DNA of 64,000 nt from Spirosoma pollinicola (GTDB lineage: Bacteria > Bacteroidota > Bacteroidia > Cytophagales > Spirosomataceae): contig NZ_CP025096.1 of assembly GCF_002831565.1 (NCBI RefSeq), positions 8,366,468 through 8,430,467 on the forward strand, given 5' to 3'. The notes under the pieces were generated by a model. That model did no database searches. It was not told the origin of the DNA and worked only from the letters and a program-made list of their open reading frames with translations. The translations under genes and the position numbers were made by a program. This document shows, piece after piece, positions 55,928 through 64,000 of this stretch. Every line of letters starts with the position of its first letter. Within the stretch, counting starts at the first letter, position 1.

Positions 55928-55960
55928 AATAAGCCCGGTCGCAGCGCAGCCGGGCTTATT
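55928..55960. terminator. Terminator-like hairpin
   Basis: AATAAGCCCGG pairs with CCGGGCTTATT around TCGCAGCGCAG. The stem core resembles that at 55672. Otherwise 55705-56063 holds no visible gene. Confidence 0.6.
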
Positions 55961-56063
55961 GTTTCTATCCACACCTAAGACGGTACCCGGGGGTACACGC
56001 CTCATTGTAGGGGGTTGAACGACCGGTTAATCAAGATTGTTTAAGCATACCTCGTCACTCTTC

Positions 56064-56276
56064 TCATTGATGTGGTAGCTGGTCAGGGGTGACAGTTAAT
56101 TTCTTGACGTTGTGGATAAAAGGGGAGTGCTCCCGGCCTGAGTCGTCTTTGACGTTAACTCGGCCGCTGGGTAACCATCCCATCAGCGTAGCCGCATAAC
56201 GGTATTTGTAAAAGCCGCCCTTCGTTGTTTTGGTGACTTCCACTTGGTTTCCAAGAGTTAGAGTAATAGTTTTCAT
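56064..56276 (-). CDS. Small SH3-like domain protein
   Basis: From ATG 56276 (MKTITLTLGNQVEVTKTTKG) the 70-residue protein looks like one small beta-barrel. It is clearly paralogous to the protein at 56823-57005: QVEVTKTTKGGFYKYRYAAT aligns with RVEVTRIVKGGFYTGRYLAT, and both end VKKLT. A Tudor/SH3-like fold is inferred from length and strand pattern; the ligand is unknown. Confidence 0.6.
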   Translation of the reverse strand: MKTITLTLGNQVEVTKTTKGGFYKYRYAATLMGWLPSGRVNVKDDSGREHSPFIHNVKKLTVTPDQLPHQ

Positions 56277-56332
56277 GTCATAAGTACCTGAGTGCCTCCT
56301 TGATAACAACAACACAACACAACACAACAGTA

Positions 56333-56521
56333 ATGCCCACTACGGATCAAAACCCAAGCTACATTTTTACTCTGGAGATTCACGCCGATTCCCGGCAGGC
56401 AATCAGTACTTGCTTAACTGACCTGCTGATCAAGGGTCAATTCGAAGAAGTTCCCAATGGAGCAACCCCCACGACAGGGCCAGCTTATGAAGCCTTCAGT
56501 CAGCTGATAGTGCTTGACTAA
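56333..56521 (+). CDS. Small protein of unknown function
   Basis: From ATG 56333 (MPTTDQNPSYIFTLEIHADS) the protein has 62 residues and resembles a small alpha/beta domain. Its leader contains a short tandem repeat of ACAAC/ACACA words (56307-56329). It is divergent from the SH3-like gene. No family recognised. Confidence 0.45.
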   Translation: MPTTDQNPSYIFTLEIHADSRQAISTCLTDLLIKGQFEEVPNGATPTTGPAYEAFSQLIVLD

Positions 56522-56654
56522 TCACCCGGCGGGCCTGAGGCTTATAAATGAGGTACAAGGCGTTAATTCACCAAAACGGATACCTTATAAGCGTTAACAA
56601 ATCGCTACTTTTAGGGGCTGATTTGAGCTTGGAATCGCTATATAGAGCAAAAGC

Positions 56655-56684
56655 AAAGCGCCCATGCTTTCATGTAGGCGCTTT
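56655..56684 (+). terminator. Terminator-like hairpin
   Basis: AAAGCGCC pairs with GGCGCTTT around a 14-nt loop. The rest of 56522-56822 shows nothing else. Confidence 0.5.
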
Positions 56685-56822
56685 ACCGTTTTCAGAGGAA
56701 GATTAGATTGGTCTTGATTTTAAAGTTAGTCTGGCACTTTATCTAGCGCTGACGCGTGACTACATGTATTGGTCAGACGTTTATGACTTAGCGGGTTTTT
56801 CAGTCGCAGTTACCTGATCAGA

Positions 56823-57005
56823 TCAGGTAAGTTTCTTGACCTGGGCGGGGTAAGGGGAGTACTCCCTGCCTTGGTCATCTCTTACCTTGATGCGCCTTCC
56901 ATTGCTTCGGCAAATTACGGTTGCCAGGTAGCGACCAGTGTAAAATCCACCTTTTACAATCCGGGTAACCTCCACCCGGTCGCCGAAGCTAATAGCGTTA
57001 TTCAT
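56823..57005 (-). CDS. Small SH3-like domain protein, paralogue
   Basis: From ATG 57005 (MNNAISFGDRVEVTRIVKGG) the 60-residue protein matches the 56064-56276 product over nearly its whole length, including DDQGREYSP against DDSGREHSP. The pair are neighbours on the same strand, separated by one opposite gene, and probably arose by duplication. Function unknown. Confidence 0.6.
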   Translation of the reverse strand: MNNAISFGDRVEVTRIVKGGFYTGRYLATVICRSNGRRIKVRDDQGREYSPYPAQVKKLT

Positions 57006-57154
57006 GGATACGTCGAGGGGTATGAGGAAAGAATTAGCAGTCAATTTATTTCTTTTACGCAGATCTTTCATAGGCCTAAATGCCTTTTTTAGCGAGGATT
57101 ATCCATCCCATATCTTGACCTTAAGCCAAAGCGTCTGAGGGGGCTATGAGGCTT

Positions 57155-57532
57155 TTATAAGGGCTTAAATAAATACGTGTAAATTTTACCCTGCTTATCC
57201 TGACTGATATAAAAATTGAACGACATCAATTTGAATACTGCTTTGTAGTGACTAACACCATCCTTAACGGCTTGCGATTCTAAACTTATCCATTCCCCCG
57301 CTGCTTGGTTGATTTCCCCCAGAACTTGTTTCACCTTATCTATTGAGATTGCTTTTTTGAAGTCATCTCCCATTAGGGCGTAAAGCGAATCTGGCTGGTT
57401 ATTGTTGGTAAAACGTTGAGCCAGCTTGGCTAAGGAATCTAGTTTGGAATTGGTAGGGGAGGCCCTAAAGGTTTGAGCCTGGGCTACATGAGCCAATAGC
57501 CCAGCAATCAGAAAAAGAGTCGTATGCTTCAT
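57155..57532 (-). CDS. Secreted DUF3887-like protein
   Basis: The 125-residue protein has a signal peptide (cleavage near HVAQAQ) and a small NTF2-like domain (FTNNNQPDSLYALMGDDFKK, ending KQGKIYTYLFKPL). This matches the pattern of DUF3887 domains found in periplasmic proteins of Bacteroidota. Role unknown. Confidence 0.6.
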   Translation of the reverse strand: MKHTTLFLIAGLLAHVAQAQTFRASPTNSKLDSLAKLAQRFTNNNQPDSLYALMGDDFKKAISIDKVKQVLGEINQAAGEWISLESQAVKDGVSHYKAVFKLMSFNFYISQDKQGKIYTYLFKPL

Positions 57533-57851
57533 GGAGAGGTGTTTTCAATAAATGTAAGCAATGCGGTCAACGTGTCAACCTTCTGGGAATAAATCCTTTT
57601 TATCCGGTATAGTTTGCTTATTATTAAATAGCTCGGTCGTTATTTGAAGCAACAAGTGCACACCTACTTCCTACCTTTCACGTATGCGTATAAAAATGGC
57701 CTTCACTACTTTAGAGATTATCCGGCTTGGTAAAAGCAACCTGTCAAGGATAAGCTAATCCACGTGCTACCGCGCCCTATCGCCCCAATGCTGACAACTT
57801 GAAGTCAGGCCGGGAATTTTTGAACCTTAAAACTCAACTACTGAACTCATT
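57533..57851. other. Intergenic region with a shared leader element
   Basis: At 57782-57801 GCCCCAATGCTGACAACTTG repeats, with one difference, the sequence at 28323-28342. In both places it precedes a small plus-strand gene by about 50 bp. I see no gene in the rest. Confidence 0.4.
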
Positions 57852-58034
57852 ATGTACACTATTTATTGGATACTGGGAAATAAGGAGGTACCGGTTAAAG
57901 CTATCAGTTTCACTCCTGACCTAGTCATTATTCCCCCAGATGGAGAAAAATTAACGTTAGAAGAGGCGGAAATACGACTTAAAGATTTATCCGATAGAAA
58001 TTTAAGTCAACGGTTTGTGATGCGAAAAGATTAA
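57852..58034 (+). CDS. Small protein of unknown function
   Basis: The 60-residue protein (MYTIYWILGNKEVPVKAISF, then LEEAEIRLKDLSDRNLSQRF) has a beta-then-helix pattern and no known motif. Its leader carries the element shared with 28323. Confidence 0.45.
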   Translation: MYTIYWILGNKEVPVKAISFTPDLVIIPPDGEKLTLEEAEIRLKDLSDRNLSQRFVMRKD

Positions 58035-58171
58035 AAATGGCCTTATAATGTGGTCACTAACACCACTGGTATAAAGCCAGAACGCTCGACTTCTCAAGAT
58101 CAATGTCGCCCAACTCGCATTTATTCCCGACCGACTGGAAGCGTAACTTACAGGCTACATGGGCATGGTCT

Positions 58172-58483
58172 TTAGCTTGGTTTACTTAGTTGCTCTTCCA
58201 CATAAGCCACCCGCCTGCGGGCAACCTCAAGGGACTTGATGAATGTACTCATAGTTACGCCAACGGCCATTGTCCTGGCATCGTGGCGAATCCATCCGTA
58301 CACATAGGCCCGGTTGACCGATATCCGATTGTGAATCCTGAGCAGGTTAAGCTTGGTGGTTACCCAGGATACGGTGTAAGCTACCAGTAGTGTGCTGCCG
58401 TCGGGGTAATGCAGGGTTGTGTAGTTCTCGTCCCCACTTACGTAGGCTACGGGGCGCTTCCAGTCAATGCGTAGTTTAATCAT
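58172..58483 (-). CDS. LytTR DNA-binding domain protein
   Basis: The 103-residue protein is a free-standing LytTR domain: VAYVSGDENYTTLHYPDGST matches the typical I-x-Y-I-E-x-x-x-N-Y start, and LRIHNRISVNRAYVYGWI matches the F-x-R-x-H-x-S-x-x-V-N strand. There is no receiver domain. Likely a transcription factor; target unknown. Confidence 0.8.
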   Translation of the reverse strand: MIKLRIDWKRPVAYVSGDENYTTLHYPDGSTLLVAYTVSWVTTKLNLLRIHNRISVNRAYVYGWIRHDARTMAVGVTMSTFIKSLEVARRRVAYVEEQLSKPS

Positions 58484-59028
58484 TATACTATTATCGGGTT
58501 TCAGGCCGCAACTGTTAAAGAATTCCCGTATGCTTTTTTACGCGTAGCCCTAAAAAGCATACTCCCTGAAGTGTACATAGTTCATGCCACTAATGTGGTC
58601 ACAGCCTTGAGCTACCTGCAAGCCTGTCTGCTTGAGCAGCGAGCACTGCCCCGGTATCTGATTTGTATTTATCCTTTCAGCCGGAAGGATTTCACCTAGT
58701 GGGCACCATCGACAGTCCCTCCATGGGCATGACTCACTTATGTCAGCTCGTGAGGAGTTCCTTGAGCAATTCGGTTGATCAACCTGCGATCCCTCAGGTC
58801 AACCCGCTTATGTGGGTAAGCCCGCTGTATACACGGAGTGGGAGGCGTTTCTGGCTCACATCCAGACCTGTTGGCAACAGGGGGTGAGTTGTCATGGAGA
58901 TCATCTTTAAACAGAGACTTTGCTTCTTTCGCCCGGCTGATTAGCCATTCGTAGTAAACCACCAGGACTTTTTTGGCACCCTGTTATCGAACGGATAAGC
59001 ACTGTTCTGCGCTTTACCTGGTTATCTT
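58484..59028. other. Possible degraded gene
   Basis: No intact gene is convincing. Around 58740-58910 one plus-strand frame reads YVGKPAVYTEWEAFLAHIQT and CWQQGVSCHGDHL, which looks protein-like but is closed by stops upstream, so a decayed or frame-shifted gene is possible. Confidence 0.35.
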
Positions 59029-59148
59029 CTAGGGCGCTAGTAACAAATAGCCACATATAGCCATGAACGCGACCGCTAGCAGTAAGGCGATTCCCATCAT
59101 GATGTCCAAGGTTCGACCAATGCTTAAAAATGTCTTTTTCTTCTCCAT
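59029..59148 (-). CDS. Small single-pass membrane protein
   Basis: ATG at 59148 opens a 39-codon frame: MEKKKTFLSIGRTLDIMMGI followed by a hydrophobic helix (ALLLAVAFMAICGYLLLA). A basic N-terminus then a hydrophobic stretch is a normal small membrane protein. No RBS consensus, which is usual in this phylum. Function unknown. Confidence 0.5.
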   Translation of the reverse strand: MEKKKTFLSIGRTLDIMMGIALLLAVAFMAICGYLLLAP

Positions 59149-59415
59149 GTTGCTAGTTACGAGAAAAGCTAAGGAAAGCCAGTGCCGACTAATAAATTCA
59201 CTGATTGCTTGTCATTTACAGCCACTCATAGCAAAATAATTAATCATTTCTCAGGCAGGAACTTCGTAGAAACGCTCTAACCATTATAGATTAGTCTATT
59301 TAACTAGATGTGAAGTTAATAAATGCGATTTACGGGCCTTACTACTTCAAATGCACAGTGTAAACTTTGAATATATAGGGGCAAGAGTAGCTATTTTTGA
59401 GCTCCACACTAACGG

Positions 59416-59706
59416 CTAGGGTTTTAGTAATAGCTGACCTATTTGATTAGCTTTCATTTTGAGGTCTTTCAAGGCATCTAACTTACCTTTCTGAATGGCA
59501 GCTAAGTCCTTGAACGCATCGTCCTTAAGCAAGCTCCAAGCCCGGTTGTGTCCGTCGGGGTTTTCGCTACTGAGCATGATTTGTTGCACTGTAGCCAAGA
59601 GAGCCTTGTAAGCGTCGGTAATTGGCTGCACCAGGCTACCTGAATCAAGTTGATCAAGTGCCTTGAGCTGAGTCCGTTGTTCTTCGTTCATTCTTGTTGT
59701 ACTCAT
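59416..59706 (-). CDS. Helical protein of unknown function
   Basis: From ATG 59706 (MSTTRMNEEQRTQLKALDQL) the 96-residue protein is all-helical and charged (DLAAIQKGKLDALKDLKMKA). No motif recognised. From 59707 to 60038 I see no gene, only short repeats of TTATGGAGGG/TATAGAGGGG type near 59754-59790. Confidence 0.45.
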   Translation of the reverse strand: MSTTRMNEEQRTQLKALDQLDSGSLVQPITDAYKALLATVQQIMLSSENPDGHNRAWSLLKDDAFKDLAAIQKGKLDALKDLKMKANQIGQLLLKP

Positions 59707-60038
59707 AAACGAATCTATTGTTTGCGTTAGCACAGCTCACCTCTATCAAAATCTTATGGAGGGTGTATAAAGATCTTATAGAGGGGCCCTATAATCTATT
59801 ATTTATTATCCATAAATCGGCAACTTAGCCACATTCTTTTTTTGCAGTCGCCGATTAGGTGTTGAGGGTGTAATTAAAAAAAGGTATACAAACCGTCACG
59901 GCTAGAAAATAGCATCTCGCGTTTAGAGCGTGTTTGTGAGACAGTTCCTTTAAGGTCTTTTAGATTTGTAGCTGGTTAGTTTTATCGCTGTCCAACTCAA
60001 TCCGTAGCATACGGCGAGACGATACTAACAGCTTCTGG

Positions 60039-60992
60039 TCACGGCTCACGGCTTGTCGCCGTTGTTTTGGCATTGGGGTTCGGCGTCTTGCCGCCCTCCA
60101 GATTATAGAGCGCCACATTCATGTCGAAACCCAAAATCAGCAGCAACGAAATCAGATTGATCCAGATCATCAGCGCAATCAGCGTTCCAATCGAACCATA
60201 GAGTTTGTTGTACGAACCAAAATTAGAAACGTAGTAGGAAAAACCCAGCGTCGTCAGCACAATCAGCCCCGAAGCTAGCACGGCACCTGGTGAAACAAGT
60301 TTCCAGTTCATAGCCACGCCGGGGCCGTAGCGGTAGATGACCGAAACGGCCCCCACGAAAACCCCAAACACAACTCCGTACCGAGCCAAAGACAACAGCG
60401 TCACGAAGAGGGGATTATTGAGGATGCCAATTCGCAGCAGGTAACTACTAACCACCCCGCCAATCAGTAAGACCACGATTGCCAGCAGTAAAGCCAAAGC
60501 CAGCGTGAACGTTAGGCCAACGGCCACGGCTCTGATTGTCAAGAACCCACGTTTATCTTCGGATTCATGGGAAGTCGCGAAGGCATTCATCAGGGCGACT
60601 AACCCACTGGTGGCCGAATACAGGGCCAATAAAAAACCCAGCGATAAAATGCCGCTTCGGGGTCGGCTAATAATGTCGAGCATCGTTGTCTCGACCGAGC
60701 GAAAAGTATCACCTGGCAACACACGACCTAAAAAGCTCATGATGCGTGCCTGCAAATTAGCCAGGGGCACATAAGGAATGAGCGTAAAAAGGAAAATTAT
60801 AGTGGGAAACACCGCCAGGATGAGACTAAACGAAACGGCAGCGGCCCGTTCGCTGGTGTCATTATCCGTAATTTTGGTGGTCATCTTCGTTAAAAAGGTG
60901 TACCAATCCGTTTTTGAGTGGAAGGGATGATGATCATAGAGCCAGATGCGTGTGCTGCTGAGGGCCTGGAGGCTCATTAGTTTTTCAAACAT
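60039..60992 (-). CDS. YihY/BrkB-family inner-membrane protein
   Basis: The 317-residue protein has about six membrane helices and the family signatures: DNDTSERAAAVSFSLILAVF, the YSATSGLVALMNAFATSHE loop and the RYGVVFGVFVGAVSVIYRYG helix. YihY proteins were once called ribonuclease BN; the membrane family's role is not settled, with transport suspected. The tail is polar. Isolated gene. Confidence 0.88.
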   Translation of the reverse strand: MFEKLMSLQALSSTRIWLYDHHPFHSKTDWYTFLTKMTTKITDNDTSERAAAVSFSLILAVFPTIIFLFTLIPYVPLANLQARIMSFLGRVLPGDTFRSVETTMLDIISRPRSGILSLGFLLALYSATSGLVALMNAFATSHESEDKRGFLTIRAVAVGLTFTLALALLLAIVVLLIGGVVSSYLLRIGILNNPLFVTLLSLARYGVVFGVFVGAVSVIYRYGPGVAMNWKLVSPGAVLASGLIVLTTLGFSYYVSNFGSYNKLYGSIGTLIALMIWINLISLLLILGFDMNVALYNLEGGKTPNPNAKTTATSREP

Positions 60993-61121
60993 GAGTTGGA
61001 GAAGGGTTGGGTTCGTACCGGTAGTTAGTAAGCGGATGATCAGTGGTTGTTTGAAGAAAAGTCTGCATGGAAACGTGCGCCAGGGGAGATGAGGCGGCTG
61101 GGATGGCTGGGATGAATTAAT

Positions 61122-61568
61122 CTATTCGGGTTCATAGGATTCCGCCAAAAACGGGATAAAGCTCGGTCTTAGCTGATCGATTAATTCGGGAGCCAACCCG
61201 ACAAGTCGCTCCCGGGCAGCCTCTAATCGGGGTAGTAATTCATACCACTCCAGCATTAGTAGTTGCTGGCGAGTACCTTGCAGGGAGTAGCGAATCAAAA
61301 AATGAGCGGCATTGGCATCTTGGTCAACAAAGGCTCGAGTTTCGCGTAAAACGGCCTGCAGTGTTTTAAGGCGGCCTATCAGGTACTGACGCAGGTAAAA
61401 CTCAAACAGGTCAGTCGCATTCAGATGATCCAGAGATCGTTGGCTTACCTGATGGCTGAGACCCCATTGACGGTAGTGGGGAGCCGTTTGCAAAAACCGT
61501 TTCACCAAAGTGGGGTTAAGGGAAGTAGTGCCAACGTGAATACGGATTCGTTCGTTAAGTGTCATCAA
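61122..61568 (-). CDS. Helical protein of unknown function
   Basis: This 148-residue protein is mostly helical (NATDLFEFYLRQYLIGRLKT, LLPRLEAARERLVGLAPELI) with no signal peptide or recognised motif. It stands alone. From 61569 to 61922 I see no intact gene. Confidence 0.5.
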   Translation of the reverse strand: MMTLNERIRIHVGTTSLNPTLVKRFLQTAPHYRQWGLSHQVSQRSLDHLNATDLFEFYLRQYLIGRLKTLQAVLRETRAFVDQDANAAHFLIRYSLQGTRQQLLMLEWYELLPRLEAARERLVGLAPELIDQLRPSFIPFLAESYEPE

Positions 61569-61922
61569 CTTATTTTCTCGTCAACGGGTAGAGATGGCCG
61601 GATTCTGTACTTACTTGCCGATAATAAGGGATCGATTGGACAACTCTTCCGCGCTAACGCATGTTTTCACTTCGCCCTCCGAGCTCGCCGCTGAATGCCC
61701 GGCGCCTGAGCGTGCTTTGCGTTGGGATTGAGTGACAGGGTTTCCGCCTACCCCGGTGGGTACTCACGGGAACCCTGTCGATCGACGGGGTCTCGCGCCT
61801 GATTCACTAGGGTACCAATTGTGCCAGGATAGGCCTGGCGGGCGTTATCGGCCTGGGTGTGATCAGCTCGCTTCTTTCCTTTACCACCGCCTACCGCTTA
61901 CCGCTTACCTCCTGGAGCCACC

Positions 61923-62030
61923 GTGATTGATTTGATCTCAACGCTCATCTCACTTGTTGCCCTTGGGCTCTTGTTTACCCGGGAGAGCAATACATGGTTT
62001 CGGGCCACACAAGCAAATTCACTGGATTAA
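61923..62030 (+). CDS. Possible small membrane protein
   Basis: GTG at 61923 opens a 35-codon frame with a hydrophobic helix (IDLISTLISLVALGLLFTRE) and a polar tail. It is supported only by composition. Confidence 0.3.
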   Translation: MIDLISTLISLVALGLLFTRESNTWFRATQANSLD

Positions 62031-62092
62031 TCCCCCCTCCAGAAGAAGTATAATCTTTATCGGAAAGGGGGATTTTAAGCCAGCAGATCCGG

Positions 62093-63319
62093 TTAGAGTT
62101 TGGTAATAATTACATCGATTCGGCGGTTCTTCTGACGACCCGTTGCGGTCTGGTTACTGGCCACGGGTTTGGTATCTCCCCGCTCCCGGGTACTCACCCG
62201 GCTGGCTGCAATGCCGCCCTGGATCAACGCCTGCTTGACCCTATCGGCCCGTTCCCCCGATAAAGGATCATTGATGGCCTCGTCACCCGTACTATCAGTG
62301 TTGCCCTCGATGCGTATTTGCAGCGTCGGGTAAGCCTGCATGATCTGGATCAGATCGGCCACGTGGGGCCGGGCCTGGGCCGTAATGCGGGCCGAATCGG
62401 TCTCAAAGGTTAAATTATCGAACGTGAACACGCGCGGCGTCTGGCTACCTTTCGTCGCCAGATAGCGCGCTAAGCTATCGTTGAAGGAATGTTCGACAAC
62501 GCTTAATTTTCGACCACCGGGCAGATCTACCCCCACCCGCACCTCAGGACCATTGCCGTCCAGATCACTAGCGATGGTGTCAGTGGCGGATGCCGCGCTT
62601 GCGCCAACAGTCTGCTGGGTCTTATCCCTATTACACCCACGCAGTAATAAAAACAGCAGCGCCAGTAAAGCCAGCGCCCCGAGCAGCCAGCGCCACCACA
62701 CTACGCCAGCGGGCCGATCCTCGTTCGCAGCAGGGGGGATCGGCTCGGTTCGCAGGGGCATGGCGCTGGCTGGCCGGGGTGTACCCAAGAGCCAGCCTAG
62801 TAAAGCCGCCAACTCCGTTGGAATCGCCAGCCGGGCCGAATCGGTTTCGCCCAAAAGAAGCGCCGTGAGTTGGGCCTGCGTCAGCGACCGGCTGGTGAGT
62901 TGCTGATGCAGAAAGCCCATCAGGACTGACATGACCAGCCCCGTCAGGGTAGTGGCCGATCCCGGGCTAACCCCACTGTACTGCGCCGTCGCGTCTGCCA
63001 ATCGGTTCGGTTGGTCCGGATAAAGTTGCTTAAACAGGCCATTGCCGGATTCCGCCGCTTTCTGGCGATGATCCCCCGTGTCGACCAGCTGGCTTAGGGT
63101 GGGATCACGCGCAAAGGGCGTATCACGCAGTAACTGATACAATTGGATGGCCCCCTGCTGCCCGGAGACCCGGTTGATAACCCCCGCTGTCACGGCGGGC
63201 AGCAGGCCATCGAGTGCTTTTTGGGTAGGGGCCGGGGCTTCGCCCAAGACGCGGGACAGTTCGCTAACGGCCGTTGGGGCAAACGTAGAGCGCAGGTGGT
63301 CGAGTAGGCTATTACTCAT
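62093..63319 (-). CDS. DUF937-OmpA envelope protein
   Basis: This 408-residue protein has an N-terminal DUF937 region (residues 1-170), a single membrane helix (WWRWLLGALALLALLFLLLR near 208-227), and a C-terminal OmpA-type peptidoglycan-binding domain. The latter includes RIEGNTDSTGDEAINDPLSG, ERADRVKQALIQGG and RQKNRRIDVIITKL. The topology puts OmpA in the periplasm bound to murein, with DUF937 in the cytoplasm if the helix spans the inner membrane. It shares DUF937 with the 50786 gene. Confidence 0.85.
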   Translation of the reverse strand: MSNSLLDHLRSTFAPTAVSELSRVLGEAPAPTQKALDGLLPAVTAGVINRVSGQQGAIQLYQLLRDTPFARDPTLSQLVDTGDHRQKAAESGNGLFKQLYPDQPNRLADATAQYSGVSPGSATTLTGLVMSVLMGFLHQQLTSRSLTQAQLTALLLGETDSARLAIPTELAALLGWLLGTPRPASAMPLRTEPIPPAANEDRPAGVVWWRWLLGALALLALLFLLLRGCNRDKTQQTVGASAASATDTIASDLDGNGPEVRVGVDLPGGRKLSVVEHSFNDSLARYLATKGSQTPRVFTFDNLTFETDSARITAQARPHVADLIQIMQAYPTLQIRIEGNTDSTGDEAINDPLSGERADRVKQALIQGGIAASRVSTRERGDTKPVASNQTATGRQKNRRIDVIITKL

Positions 63320-63390
63320 AAAATGAAGGGTAAGAAAATGACTAGTAGGGTTTAGAATGGCGCGGGTAGGCCAGCCTCTATCCCAAAAGA

Positions 63391-63642
63391 TTAGGGATTT
63401 AGCGAATCAAAATGGTGGGGTTGCACAAAGCAGAGCCGAAGATCGGCTAGTCGAGCGGCTTGCCAGCCTGGCCCACTGCCAAACCGTTCCGCCTGCAACA
63501 AGATGGTGTCTCCTTTCCGAATGGGACCGGTTTGATCGGCCAGTGGATTGGCCGGATCAGTTGCCCAGGTGGTATCCTGATTGGCCTGGCAGGGGAAGCT
63601 GAACGGTTCGTCCAGCCTGGCAGACAACGGTTTTTTGCCCAT
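63391..63642 (-). CDS. Small protein of unknown function
   Basis: The 83-residue frame (MGKKPLSARLDEPFSFPCQA, then PIRKGDTILLQAERFGSGPG) has regular codon use and a beta-rich look. A frame of equal length exists on the other strand, so the strand is uncertain; the minus frame reads more like protein and follows the direction of its neighbours. Confidence 0.4.
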   Translation of the reverse strand: MGKKPLSARLDEPFSFPCQANQDTTWATDPANPLADQTGPIRKGDTILLQAERFGSGPGWQAARLADLRLCFVQPHHFDSLNP

Positions 63643-63663
63643 CTCGGTAGCGATTATTTAACC

Positions 63664-63722
63664 TAATGAGGCAGAATGAAATGGGCTGTTCGTTAAAATA
63701 GCCGCCTCAGTCTGCCTCATTA
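63664..63722. terminator. Inverted repeat, 12-bp arms
   Basis: TAATGAGGCAGA (63664-63675) and TCTGCCTCATTA (63711-63722) flank a 35-nt loop, just downstream of the YsnF-like gene on the minus strand. It may terminate that gene. Confidence 0.5.
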
Positions 63723-63729
63723 TAGGGGT

Positions 63730-64000
63730 TTATTTAGTTGAATAGGTCACCTCATCCGAGTCCGTCCCGGCCGGACGAATCGATGGATCCGTTGTGCCCA
63801 GATTCTCTACGTCGACTTCGGTTTTGCGAACCGTATCCCGGATCACTTCTTCGCGTTCGGTGACCGCTTTGTCCACCGAGATTTCTTCCACGACACTCGC
63901 CGTTTTCGATACCACTGGCACTTCGGCGTGTTCAGTCAGCTCGATCTGACCCTCCTGAAAGGCGTTCAGATCGGCTGCTGTCGCAGGCCGGTTCACCGGG
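63730..64000 (-). CDS. YsnF/AvaK (DUF2382) domain protein, C-terminal part
   Basis: The frame enters from the right edge and ends at 63730. The visible 90 residues match the YsnF/AvaK domain (NRPATAADLNAFQEGQIELT, EHAEVPVVSKTASVVEEISV, then VIRDTVRKTEVDVENL) plus a short tail. The NRPATAADLNAF motif suggests the protein continues N-terminally outside the window. YsnF proteins are stress-associated; function unknown. Confidence 0.8.
   Translation of the reverse strand, partial: PVNRPATAADLNAFQEGQIELTEHAEVPVVSKTASVVEEISVDKAVTEREEVIRDTVRKTEVDVENLGTTDPSIRPAGTDSDEVTYSTK

Overview
The window looks like chromosomal and accessory DNA of a Bacteroidota of the Cytophagales, probably Spirosoma or a close relative. 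This is inferred from gene content (GldB, GH92, PorT-like barrel, Mpl, BfmA/BtgA and DUF5712 mobilisation proteins, YsnF) and from TAnnTTTG promoter boxes; I could not run a phylogeny. The 12-mer CTAGCTAGCTAG, a six-frame stop sequence, occurs exactly at two abrupt gene breaks (25240-25251 inside 16S rRNA, 49784-49795 inside an IS110 gene). I read the sequence as three contigs joined by artificial linkers: 1-25239, 25252-49783 and 49796-64000. Gene order across these joins should not be trusted.

Segment 1 begins with a tyrosine integrase beside the 3' part of a tRNA-Phe, the end of an integrated element. Core chromosome follows: MutS-like ATPase, Fur regulator, ABC exporter, gldB, an outer-membrane barrel, a his cluster (hisH, hisA, hisF), DUF72, valS, gmhB, arginine decarboxylase, mpl, a LOG-family hydrolase, a GH92 mannosidase, and a minus-strand rRNA operon (5S, 23S, truncated 16S). 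The 23S copy appears to lack two segments of about 75 nt from universally conserved functional centres, so it is an assembly artefact or a dead copy.

Segment 2 is accessory DNA: an IS-truncated AT-rich beta-helix gene, a 112-bp perfect palindrome, a mobilisation module (two coupling proteins, one truncated; relaxase; BfmA/BtgA protein), an HNH nuclease, a DUF1016 nuclease and a WYL regulator. It then holds a type I CRISPR-Cas locus (cas6-cas5-cas8-cas7-cas3-cas4-cas1-cas2) with 41 repeats and 40 spacers. cas1 carries an in-frame amber codon.

The most interesting element lies between the WYL gene and cas6. A degenerate repeat-spacer-repeat unit in exact array phase (37215-37306) is followed by a terminator-like hairpin. 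The first 11 nt of its spacer match a site about 230 bp upstream, over a TAnnTTTG promoter box. That promoter would drive a short RNA with mini-ORFs, a perfect hairpin and a tRNA-like fold. This is the layout expected for a CreTA-type module, a crRNA-like antitoxin guiding Cascade to silence an RNA toxin. I know of no described example in this kind of Bacteroidota system.

Segment 3 starts with IS remnants and holds small stress or envelope-type genes (DUF937, response regulators, LytTR, YihY, OmpA, YsnF), an orphan mobC, several frame-disrupted genes and a tandem trio of 163-bp units resembling small-RNA genes.
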